A stretch of 64,000 nucleotides of DNA from an uncultured Pelagibacteraceae bacterium (GTDB lineage Bacteria > Pseudomonadota > Alphaproteobacteria > Pelagibacterales > AG-422-B15), in contig CACMIV010000001.1 of assembly GCA_902613805.1 (NCBI GenBank), positions 168,001-232,000 on the forward strand. The letters run 5' to 3'. Position numbers and translations under genes: made by a program. The notes below the pieces were generated by a model, which had not been told where the DNA came from, searched no databases, and was given only the letters and a program-made list of their open reading frames with translations. Below, piece by piece: positions 35,600-43,615 of this stretch (its first letter is position 1; each line of letters starts with the position of its first letter).

Positions 35600-36784
35600 T
35601 TAGCTTACTTGATATTTAAGCTTCCAATCATTGCCATCTTTTATCCAAATTTTCTTATTTCTCCATGAGTCTGCAATCTTCCAAAACTCATCTTCACTAA
35701 GACCTGTATAATCAAGAAACGCAGGAAATGATTTACTAGGGAATTCTGTATCATATCTTTGAACTAATGCCGCCGCTTCATGCCTTTCTCTATATCCCTC
35801 TCTTACTTCTCTCGCTGCATTGGCTGTACATCTACCAACACCAAATTTAATCAATCCAAACCAATGATGAAATGGGTCTATTTCATCATCAATTGAAGAG
35901 TATCTAGTATATGTTCCCTCAGTTCTCTCTGGATTAGGAATAAATCCTGTATGCTTTTTGGCATAATAGTAATTTTCGTGATTTGACCAACTTTTAAAGT
36001 ATCCATAAAAATATCTCTTGATACCTTTCGTATCGTATTCCAAAATATTTTTATCTATCAGCATTTCTAGATCGTTTTGACTATACCCTTTTTCTAACCA
36101 ACTATTATATGGTAGTTTAGAAAACCAAACTTTGTCATATTCCTCAACATCTAAGCCTTTTTTGTCCCAAGTCTCTTTTTTTCCTCCATACTCAGCTTGA
36201 GCATTTTCACCAGAAAAAATTAAATTTATTCCGAATTTTGCAGCTATTTTGATGGGAAATAAAACTTGGCCATAAATAAAAGGTTGGAATGGGTCACCCA
36301 TTTCTATTGTAGCGTCTTTGCATAATCTTTTACTGACATCGCCTTTTGCCATTCCCATAATAATGTCGAAACCCGAATGATTGAAAGCTTGAATATTTTT
36401 CCATCCAATATCAGTATAAACTAGTGGTGCCCAAGTAACAGTGAGTGGATGCATTCCATATTTATCTTTCAATTCATGGGCAACATACGCTGAGTCTTTG
36501 CCACCGGAAGACGGGACCACACAATCAAAAGAACCATCTTTGCTTCTATGTTTATCTAATAGTTCTATAAGCTCATCTTCTCTTGTTTGCCAGTCAATAT
36601 TTTTTTTATAATCTACATAGTGACAAGCTGAACAAACACCATGTTCGTCAAAAATAATATTTGGTCTTTGATTTGACATAACGCAACGTCTACAGAATTT
36701 TACTTCATTCGGTAAACCATATTTTGCGTTAACATCTATATCTTTCATAAATCTGTCTTTTAGTCTTTTTGAGGCATAAATCAA
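35600..36784 (-). CDS. WbpG/PseA-type N-acetyl sugar amidotransferase
   Basis: ATP-pyrophosphatase family enzyme of 394 residues, expected to turn an N-acetyl into an acetamidino group on a sugar using ammonia from HisH/HisF. It has an N-terminal zinc-type cluster (CRRCVMSNQRP and CSACHY) and the PP-loop PSSGGKDSAYVA near residue 108. PseA does this on pseudaminic acid in Campylobacter and WbpG on a ManNAc3NAcA sugar in Pseudomonas. The ATG at 36784 is used; an in-frame ATG 12 codons later is possible. The substrate here is probably the legionaminic-type sugar or its CMP form. Confidence 0.88.
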   Translation of the reverse strand: MIYASKRLKDRFMKDIDVNAKYGLPNEVKFCRRCVMSNQRPNIIFDEHGVCSACHYVDYKKNIDWQTREDELIELLDKHRSKDGSFDCVVPSSGGKDSAYVAHELKDKYGMHPLTVTWAPLVYTDIGWKNIQAFNHSGFDIIMGMAKGDVSKRLCKDATIEMGDPFQPFIYGQVLFPIKIAAKFGINLIFSGENAQAEYGGKKETWDKKGLDVEEYDKVWFSKLPYNSWLEKGYSQNDLEMLIDKNILEYDTKGIKRYFYGYFKSWSNHENYYYAKKHTGFIPNPERTEGTYTRYSSIDDEIDPFHHWFGLIKFGVGRCTANAAREVREGYRERHEAAALVQRYDTEFPSKSFPAFLDYTGLSEDEFWKIADSWRNKKIWIKDGNDWKLKYQVS

Positions 36785-36789
36785 TCAGT

Positions 36790-37737
36790 TTATGAATTTA
36801 CTTTATGTACCGATATACCTTTCGAAACAAAAATTTTATCTGGTATCTTCGGTAAACTAATTTTTCTACCCAAATAGAGATCAATAATCGTTTTTATATA
36901 GTTCATTCCAGACAGGTGAGTTATTGGATATCCACCTCCAAATCTCGGGTTAAAGTCAATACAATATATATCTTTTTTCTCATCAACTATTATATCACAA
37001 TCTAAATTGCCTACGTGCTTTGTTGCCTTTGAGATTTTGAAAGCAAATTTATCAAGTAATTTATTGTGTACTACAAAGGCCTTATCAGTTTCACCAGATC
37101 TCATTAAAACTTTCTCTTTAACACAGTGTGAAATATAATTTCCCTGTAGATCATTTAAAATATCTATATGATATTCGCTTCCTACAATTAATTTTTGATA
37201 TATAACACAATTTGATTTTTCGAAATTTATCTCTTCAATATATTTTATAAATTTTAAATCGTTAGATCCACTACCTAGTATATTCTTTCGAACAATTGGA
37301 AGATTAGCTTCATTTATACTTTTTTTATCGATTAATTCAGGTGTCATCAGTTTTTCTCTATGACAAAATTCATAAAACTTTTTTTTATCCATACAACTAT
37401 CAATAAATTTTTTGTTAGACACAATAGGAAAGCATTTTAAGTCGATCAGTTCATTTCGATGAATTGCGAGAATTCCTAAGTCTAAATCTGAAAGAGGAAT
37501 TAATAAATCTATCTTATTTTCAATAATTTCTTTTTTTAAAATAGAAAAATAATTATTTTCATTATTTATTACTTTAGGTGTTTTAATGCTTATAATATTT
37601 TTATCTAATGAGAATGATGGTACTGTTGAATCACAGTCTGATACAAAAATATTTAAGTCATTGTAAATATGGCATAGCTCTAAAGCAAATTCAATCAAGT
37701 AAGTCCTTCTTCCAGCATTAGTGAACAGAATATTCAA
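36790..37737 (-). CDS. ATP-grasp family ligase
   Basis: ATP-dependent carboxylate-amine ligase fold (carbamoyl-phosphate synthase/PylC-like), 315 residues. It has an N-terminal Rossmann-like LFTNAGRRTYLIE, central LPIVRKNILGSGSNDLKF (ATP loop), IYQKLIVGSEYHIDIL, and the metal-binding CIDFNPRFGGGYPITHLSG. Ligases of this fold join an acid to an amine. With no LegH in the operon it is a candidate for acylating the 4-amino sugar with an amino or hydroxy acid. It overlaps the aminotransferase gene by 4 bases. Confidence 0.8.
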   Translation of the reverse strand: MNILFTNAGRRTYLIEFALELCHIYNDLNIFVSDCDSTVPSFSLDKNIISIKTPKVINNENNYFSILKKEIIENKIDLLIPLSDLDLGILAIHRNELIDLKCFPIVSNKKFIDSCMDKKKFYEFCHREKLMTPELIDKKSINEANLPIVRKNILGSGSNDLKFIKYIEEINFEKSNCVIYQKLIVGSEYHIDILNDLQGNYISHCVKEKVLMRSGETDKAFVVHNKLLDKFAFKISKATKHVGNLDCDIIVDEKKDIYCIDFNPRFGGGYPITHLSGMNYIKTIIDLYLGRKISLPKIPDKIFVSKGISVHKVNS

Positions 37738-38909
37738 ATATTTTTCCTTGTTTTATTAATAAAATTTAAAAGTAAATTAGTTGCCTTCATGAAGGATTTT
37801 TCGTTAATAGCTAATGAAATTCTAATAAAATAATCCCAGTTTTTTCCAAAAAAAATTCCCGGTGTACATGCCACATTTGTATCATTTATTAAATCTCTAC
37901 AAAATGTATCTGAAGTGCGCCCATCCTTAGAAATATCAACGAATGCAAAAAGACCTCCCTTTGAATCTGAAATTGGAAAATTTGCACTCATTTCAATTTT
38001 AGACTTCAGATATCTAAAGTTATTTAATAATCTTGCATTATATTTTTTTAAATGAGTTGGTGGGATTGAAAGTGCTTTTAATGCACCATACTGAATAAAT
38101 TCTGGAACATTAGTGTTTATATGTTGCTGTATTTTACAAGCTTTATCAATAATTTCATTATTTGCCACCATATACCCTATTCTCCACCCAGTCATAGCAA
38201 AAGATTTTGAAAAACTATTAATGGTTATAACTTGATTTGCTATTTTTTTGTAACTTCCTATTGAAATGTGTTCTTTGTCATTAAAGACCAACTTATCATA
38301 TACCTCGTCAGATATTAATATTATTTTATGCCTATAGATCAACTCTACTATTTTTTCTCGAGATCTTTTGTCGAGAGTCATTCCAGTTGGGTTATTTGGG
38401 AAGTTTATTAGCATGACTTTAACTTTATGTTTTACAATTAACGCTTTGAGTTTTTTGAAATTTATCGAAAAATCATTTTTGTCTAAATCAAAATTTATAA
38501 TTCGAGCCTGATATTCTGAAATTAATATTTGAGGAACATAGCTTGGATAACATGGGCTTATATTTAAAATGCTCATATTTTTTTTCAAAACTGCTGAAAG
38601 TGCTAGGGTAAGAGACATTTTTGCTCCCGAAGTAATAATTATATTATTTGTCTTAGCTTTTAACTTATTATTTACTTTAAGATGTTCTGAGAGTTTTTTT
38701 CTTAGTTTTATTATACCCATTGGGCTAGAATATTTAGTCTTTCCAAGTTTCATTGCATTATATGACTCTTCCAAAACCTCTTTGGGTGTATTAAAGTCTG
38801 GTTCACCTAGGCCTAACGATAGAATTTTTTTCCTTTGCTTATTTTTTTTTGAAGCAAGTTTACTAAACTTAGACTCTATTGACTCTTCTAAATTTTTAGG
38901 AAATGTCAT
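37734..38909 (-). CDS. Class I/II PLP aminotransferase
   Basis: Fold-type I aminotransferase of the aspartate/alanine aminotransferase type, 391 residues. It has LGLGEPDFNTPKEV, NFPNNPTGM, ISDEVYDKL and the PLP lysine in SFSKSFAMTGWRIGY. Such enzymes act on amino acids rather than on nucleotide sugars (those are DegT/LegC-type). Translational coupling to the ATP-grasp gene suggests it supplies the amino acid that the ligase attaches. It overlaps the LegG-like gene by 14 bases. Confidence 0.83.
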   Translation of the reverse strand: MTFPKNLEESIESKFSKLASKKNKQRKKILSLGLGEPDFNTPKEVLEESYNAMKLGKTKYSSPMGIIKLRKKLSEHLKVNNKLKAKTNNIIITSGAKMSLTLALSAVLKKNMSILNISPCYPSYVPQILISEYQARIINFDLDKNDFSINFKKLKALIVKHKVKVMLINFPNNPTGMTLDKRSREKIVELIYRHKIILISDEVYDKLVFNDKEHISIGSYKKIANQVITINSFSKSFAMTGWRIGYMVANNEIIDKACKIQQHINTNVPEFIQYGALKALSIPPTHLKKYNARLLNNFRYLKSKIEMSANFPISDSKGGLFAFVDISKDGRTSDTFCRDLINDTNVACTPGIFFGKNWDYFIRISLAINEKSFMKATNLLLNFINKTRKNI

Positions 38910-40065
38910 AATTGATAAATTTCTTTCTAAATATTTTCGCGCTTTTTATATTTAATTCTGAAATTGATTTAGCTATTTTTCTTCCTGCAGATCCATTGCC
39001 GTATGGATTTTGCATTTTCTTAATCTTATTCCAAAATTTTAAAGTTTGACTTTTTTTAATACCTCTAGTGATTGAAGGCTCACTGCAATTAACATTTATT
39101 ACATTTTCAGGATGTACTTTACCATTTTGCCTTGATCCAATATTTATGACTGGCAGCTTGAATGAGGCTGCTTCGACTATTCCACTCGAAGAGTTGCCCA
39201 CCATAAACTGAGCTTTTGACATAAAGTAATTGTAAATTTCCGAACCAGCATTTTTAATAATTATTTTATCTAAACCTTTTTTAATTTTAAATTTTTTTAT
39301 TTCTTTTATTATTATTAATGTTCCAGGATCAGCGTTTGGATAGGTAAAAATAATAGATATATCTGCTTTACCTAATGCTTTTAAGAAAGATCTGATCTGT
39401 TTTTTTAAATCACTAAGCTCTAAAGTAACTGGGTGATAACACGCTAAGCAAAAATTATTTGGTATCTTCAAATTATTTTCTCTTTCAAACTTTGCAACAT
39501 TCTTTGATGAAAAGTTATAAATATTATCTAATCCAGGGGCACCAAAGTTCTTTATTCTCCAAGACTCTTCACCCATTTGCATAAGTCTCTTCCGATAATC
39601 TTTATGTATTACGTAATGATAATGTGACATCTTAGTAATAGCATGTCTAACTAACTCATCAATCGCTCCTTCTGTGACCGCTCCTCCATGTATATGAATA
39701 ATAGGAATACCTAAGCCAATAGATGAGATTGAACCAGCTAACATTTCATACCTATCTCCTGATAAAATTAATATATCAGGTTTTTTTCTCTTCAGATAAT
39801 TAGTCAAGGTAGCAGAGATATTAATTATGTTGTTCTGCAATGAAAAACTTTTTGAGTAATCTGTACTTAATTTAAGTTTTACGAAATCTAATTTTTTTAA
39901 TTTTATTTCTTTATAAGTATTTCCAAATTCTTCATCAAAATGAGCACCGGTAACTAAAATTTTTGAATGAATATTTTTGTATTTTTTTAGAGCAGTTAAT
40001 ATAGAGTAATATCTTGCAAAATCAGATCTACCAACTGATAAAAAGTAAATTACTTTTTTATTCAT
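38896..40065 (-). CDS. NeuC/LegG-type hydrolysing NDP-sugar 2-epimerase
   Basis: Converts an NDP-N-acylated aminosugar to the free manno-configured sugar, the substrate of NeuB. The 389 residues include VGRSDFARYYSI, DILILSGDRYEML, IIHIHGG, DELVRHAITKMSHYHYV and NSSSGIVEAASF, in line with NeuC/LegG proteins. It is immediately followed by the aminotransferase and preceded by the PtmE-like gene (8-base overlap). In the Campylobacter legionaminic pathway LegG acts after LegB, LegC and LegH. Confidence 0.87.
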   Translation of the reverse strand: MNKKVIYFLSVGRSDFARYYSILTALKKYKNIHSKILVTGAHFDEEFGNTYKEIKLKKLDFVKLKLSTDYSKSFSLQNNIINISATLTNYLKRKKPDILILSGDRYEMLAGSISSIGLGIPIIHIHGGAVTEGAIDELVRHAITKMSHYHYVIHKDYRKRLMQMGEESWRIKNFGAPGLDNIYNFSSKNVAKFERENNLKIPNNFCLACYHPVTLELSDLKKQIRSFLKALGKADISIIFTYPNADPGTLIIIKEIKKFKIKKGLDKIIIKNAGSEIYNYFMSKAQFMVGNSSSGIVEAASFKLPVINIGSRQNGKVHPENVINVNCSEPSITRGIKKSQTLKFWNKIKKMQNPYGNGSAGRKIAKSISELNIKSAKIFRKKFINYDIS

Positions 40066-41125
40066 AAAAATTGAAGTTTAAATTGTTAAATTCTAGATTA
40101 GCCCTTTCTAATGTAGACATCTCGCCAACATCTATCCAATATTCATGAATAGGGAAGCAGATTACTTTCATTTTATTTTCTAGAAGTTTATTTATGAGTT
40201 CAGGTAAATCCATTTTTTTATTTTTCCCAATAATTTTTCTTATTTCAGGATTGAAAACATAGATTCCTGCATTTATTTGCAGATCATCCTTTGGCTTTTC
40301 ATCAAATTTCAACAAATTTAAATCATCAGTTGATAATACACCATATGGAATGGCATTTTTAATAACTTTTAAACATATCGTCACATCAGCATTATTCTTT
40401 TTATGAAAACTTAACAGACTAGTGAAATCTACTTTTGTTATAATATCGCCATTTATAACAATTGTTGGCAAATCTAAGTTGTCTAATTGTCCGAATGGTC
40501 CAATTGTACCTAGTGGTTGTTCCTCACTAAGAAAAGAAATTTTTCCCTTAAACGAATCTAAATTCTGAAAGTGACTTATTATTTTCTCTTTTTTATAATT
40601 TACTGAAATAATAAAATCATTAAGTCCATAAGTTGCCATCGATCTTATTGATGTCTCCATGATAGGTCTTCCGCCAATTTTAATTAATGGTTTTGGGGTG
40701 TCTATTGTTATTGGATGTAATCTTTTTCCCTCTCCACCAGCCAAGACTAGTACCTTATTTTTTAATAGATGGTTTTTTTTGTTATTGCTAAAATCTAAAC
40801 AATCAAAAATATCAATGACCTGTGATTTTTCATTTAAAACTGGATATACAAAGATTCCTTCAATTTTATTTTTTTCAATGACGGAGGTTTCAATTTTTTC
40901 ATTTCTACGAATAATAACAGGATTTATATTTGATATACCTTCAATATTATCCATAGTAGATTTTTTGTTTAATATTGCTCTACGGAAATCGCCATCAGTT
41001 ACAGTTCCGAAAACTTCATTATTTTGATTAACTACGACTAATGTTGAAATTCTAAGTTTTCCCATCAATTTCATAGAATCTGCTATAGAAGTACTTTTAC
41101 TAACTAAATATTTTTTCCAACTCAT
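40058..41125 (-). CDS. PtmE-like sugar-phosphate nucleotidyltransferase with CBS domains
   Basis: A 355-residue fusion. Residues 1-115 hold a CBS pair (KLMGKLRISTLVVVNQNN and FGTVTDGDFRRAIL are visible), and residues 120-355 are a nucleotidyltransferase with LVLAGGEGKRLHPIT and PKPLIKIGGRPI. This is the architecture of PtmE, the glucosamine-1-phosphate guanylyltransferase that routes legionaminic acid synthesis through GDP-sugars in Campylobacter. Presence here suggests a GDP- rather than UDP-linked route. The CBS domains may sense nucleotides. Confidence 0.83.
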   Translation of the reverse strand: MSWKKYLVSKSTSIADSMKLMGKLRISTLVVVNQNNEVFGTVTDGDFRRAILNKKSTMDNIEGISNINPVIIRRNEKIETSVIEKNKIEGIFVYPVLNEKSQVIDIFDCLDFSNNKKNHLLKNKVLVLAGGEGKRLHPITIDTPKPLIKIGGRPIMETSIRSMATYGLNDFIISVNYKKEKIISHFQNLDSFKGKISFLSEEQPLGTIGPFGQLDNLDLPTIVINGDIITKVDFTSLLSFHKKNNADVTICLKVIKNAIPYGVLSTDDLNLLKFDEKPKDDLQINAGIYVFNPEIRKIIGKNKKMDLPELINKLLENKMKVICFPIHEYWIDVGEMSTLERANLEFNNLNFNFYE

Positions 41126-42297
41126 TAAATTATATTATATCCGCTAGGTAAATTTATTGTTCTACTAACAATGTCATTAGTAACAGCTAAGTTGTCTTTA
41201 GGGCATGCTTGAAACATTTTAAGTTTATTAAGAGGTTCCCAAAGAGGTCTTGCTTGATAACCATTTTTATGCAGTTTATGTAACAAACTTTCTCTTATTG
41301 ATTTAAAGTTCTTTTCAATAATTATGGTATTTAGCCAGTAATTGCTAAAAGAGTTTTTCTGTTCCTTCATAAATTTTACTTCATCAAAATCCTCAAAAAT
41401 TATTTGGTATTTCCTTGCAAGTCTTCTTTTGTATTTTAATAATTTTGAAATTCTTTCAAATTGCGAGCAGCCTACAGCAGCATTTATATTTGGCATTCTG
41501 TAATTATATCCAACTTCATTATGTATATATTCCCATTTATGTTTAATTTTAGCTGTGGTGGATAAGTGCTTTGCGTTTTCATAAATTTTTTTATTCTTTG
41601 TTAATAATGCGCCTCCTCCCCCTGTAGTGATTACTTTATTGCCATTGAAACTAAGTACACCTATATCTCCAAATAAACCTGTATGTTTATTGTTGTAAAA
41701 ACTTCCCAACGACTCTGCAGCATCTTCTATTACCTTTATTTTAAATTCATTTGCTATTCTTATTATTTTTTGAATTTGTGCAGGTTGGCCATATGCATGA
41801 ATTACTATAATAGCTTTAATTACTTTTTTAGTTCTTTTATTAATACAACCTAAATTAGTAAGATACGTAGTGTTACTAAGATAGTTTCTTAATTTTTGTG
41901 GATCTATACCAAAAGTTTCTTTTTCAATATCTACGAAGTGAGGAGTACCATTCATATATGATACGGCATTAGCTGGGGCAACAAAGCTTAATGCTGGCAT
42001 TAATACCTCACAATTATGATTTATTTCCAACAATCTGCATGCCAAATGTAGTGCAGAAGTTCCAGAGTTTGTAGTAACTGCATACTTTGCACCTGTATAA
42101 TCAGTGATTTTTTTTTCAAGATTCAGTACATATTCTCCTAAATAAGATACATATCCACTTTCAATACATTTTTTTAAATATCTTTTTTCATTTTCACCGA
42201 GATAGGGTTCATGTAACCCAACTTTTTTTGATTTTATAACACTCCTAATTGACTGAAGTATACGATTGCTTAATAAAGATTCTCTATATTTTTTCAT
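41125..42297 (-). CDS. LegC-type PLP aminotransferase
   Basis: DegT/DnrJ/EryC1-family sugar aminotransferase (390 residues) converting the 4-keto sugar made by LegB to a 4-amino sugar. LHEPYLGENEKRYLKKCI, TNSGTSALHLA and the PLP lysine in SFNGNKVITTGGGG place it in the LegC subgroup, where the glycine-rich stretch after the lysine is typical. Start and stop codons overlap with neighbours by 1 base on both sides (41125 and 42297), showing tight coupling with LegB and PtmE. Confidence 0.88.
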   Translation of the reverse strand: MKKYRESLLSNRILQSIRSVIKSKKVGLHEPYLGENEKRYLKKCIESGYVSYLGEYVLNLEKKITDYTGAKYAVTTNSGTSALHLACRLLEINHNCEVLMPALSFVAPANAVSYMNGTPHFVDIEKETFGIDPQKLRNYLSNTTYLTNLGCINKRTKKVIKAIIVIHAYGQPAQIQKIIRIANEFKIKVIEDAAESLGSFYNNKHTGLFGDIGVLSFNGNKVITTGGGGALLTKNKKIYENAKHLSTTAKIKHKWEYIHNEVGYNYRMPNINAAVGCSQFERISKLLKYKRRLARKYQIIFEDFDEVKFMKEQKNSFSNYWLNTIIIEKNFKSIRESLLHKLHKNGYQARPLWEPLNKLKMFQACPKDNLAVTNDIVSRTINLPSGYNII

Positions 42298-43310
42298 TAA
42301 ATATTGTACAGATGCGACCTATACTTGTTTAGATTTTTTTGGTCAGTAAACCAATTGGTTGTTTTTTCTAAACCCTTTACTAACCCTTCTTTTCCAAAAT
42401 ATTTTGGCTTCCATTTCAAAATTTTGTCTGCTTTAGAATTATCACAAATTAACCTATTTACCTCACTGTCTTTAGGACGAACTCTCCTTTTGTCTTTCTT
42501 GATTGAATAATCAATATTTATAATTTTTCCTATAGATTTAACTAAGTCACTGATCGATATCTCATACCCAGAGCCAATATTAATTGTTTCCCCAATACTT
42601 CTTTTTTTACCTATAGCAGATATAAAACCATCCACAGTGTCTTCAATGAAATTAAAATCGCGTGTAGGTGAAAGTGACCCTAAGTTGATTTGATTTTTAT
42701 CATTTAATAATTGAGTTATTATTGTAGGTATAACTGCTCTGAGAGATTGGCGTGGACCATAAGTGTTAAATGGTCGAATAGTTGTTATAGGAGTACCAAA
42801 TGATTTATTGTAAGAAGTAACCATTTGATCAGCTGCTATTTTAGTTGCAGAATAGGGAGATTGACCATTAAGAGGATGGTTTTCATCTATAGGCACTTTG
42901 ATTGCGGTTCCATATACTTCACTCGTCGAGGTATGAATGAACTGAGTTAATCTTTTATTTATTTTTGCTGACTCTAGTAAGTTTGTGACACCAACAACAT
43001 TAGTTTCTATGTATGAGAGTGGTGATTGATAGGAATAAGGAATAGCAATGAGAGATGCTAAATGAAAAATGATATCAACTCCTTGAGAATTCTTTAAGAC
43101 AAAATGAGAGTCACGAATATCACCACTAACTATCTCAACATTTTTTAAAATTTTTTTATTAATTGAGTCGAGCCAGCCCCAGGAATTAAATGAATTGTAA
43201 TAAGTAAATGCTTTTACGCTAAAACCCAGTTCAACAAGTTTTTCGACTAAATGAGAGCCTATAAAACCATCAGCTCCAGTTACAAGAATTTTCATTTTAT
43301 TATTTTCCAA
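42297..43310 (-). CDS. LegB-type NDP-GlcNAc 4,6-dehydratase
   Basis: Soluble extended SDR (337 residues) that starts the legionaminic route by forming the 4-keto-6-deoxy sugar. It has VTGADGFIGSHL, HLASLIAIPYSYQSP, TSTSEVYG, the Tyr-Lys pair in PYSATKIAAD, and RPFNTYGPRQSLRAVIP, very characteristic of LegB (GDP-sugar) and related dehydratases. The ATG at 43310 is first in frame, but the ATG at 43295 (MKILVTG) fits the family start better. It is the head of the 12-gene operon. Confidence 0.87.
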   Translation of the reverse strand: MENNKMKILVTGADGFIGSHLVEKLVELGFSVKAFTYYNSFNSWGWLDSINKKILKNVEIVSGDIRDSHFVLKNSQGVDIIFHLASLIAIPYSYQSPLSYIETNVVGVTNLLESAKINKRLTQFIHTSTSEVYGTAIKVPIDENHPLNGQSPYSATKIAADQMVTSYNKSFGTPITTIRPFNTYGPRQSLRAVIPTIITQLLNDKNQINLGSLSPTRDFNFIEDTVDGFISAIGKKRSIGETINIGSGYEISISDLVKSIGKIINIDYSIKKDKRRVRPKDSEVNRLICDNSKADKILKWKPKYFGKEGLVKGLEKTTNWFTDQKNLNKYRSHLYNI

Positions 43311-43396
43311 ATTACAGTCACAAAAATAAGTAAGTTAAGAATTTTTTATCAATTGCATAAACTATTATTTTTATTACAATTTTTAATATCCCATAT

Positions 43397-43600
43397 CAAC
43401 TATTTTTTATATCAATATTACATAGCAAATCAATATCTTCGAATTTACTAATAATTTTGTTTGAAATATATTCCCAAGATTCTATTCAAGATTTTGATAT
43501 AAATTGATTAGCGATTTGTCTTATATCATTTTCTTCTTACAAATAATTTTCTTAATTAATAATTTTCAATACATTTATACAAGTCTATCACACTTTTTTT
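43397..43600 (-). pseudogene. Decayed C-terminal remnant of a paralogue of the 43616-45499 protein
   Basis: The 305-base gap 43311-43615 has no open gene, but its minus strand translates, with two in-frame stops (TAA at 43539-43537, TGA at 43488-43486), to a match to the end of the adjacent 627-residue protein. The remnant reads EENDIRQIANQF, then IESWEYISNKIISKFED. The intact protein has HEDKEILLIKEKF, then LDETWVNISRKIISKLNEF, at the same spacing. Before 43536 the likeness continues weakly after a frame change (SKKSVIDLYKCIENY). The remnant ends at a TGA at 43399-43397. Confidence 0.7.
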
Positions 43601-43615
43601 TGATAAAATATAAAA

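Noticed and set aside
38569..38955. 128-codon plus-strand open frame
   Set aside because: Antisense to the aminotransferase and LegG-like genes; no recognisable motifs.
40659..41027. 122-codon plus-strand open frame
   Set aside because: Lies wholly antisense to the PtmE-like gene, which has clear family motifs; the translation looks like a shadow of the AT-rich opposite strand.
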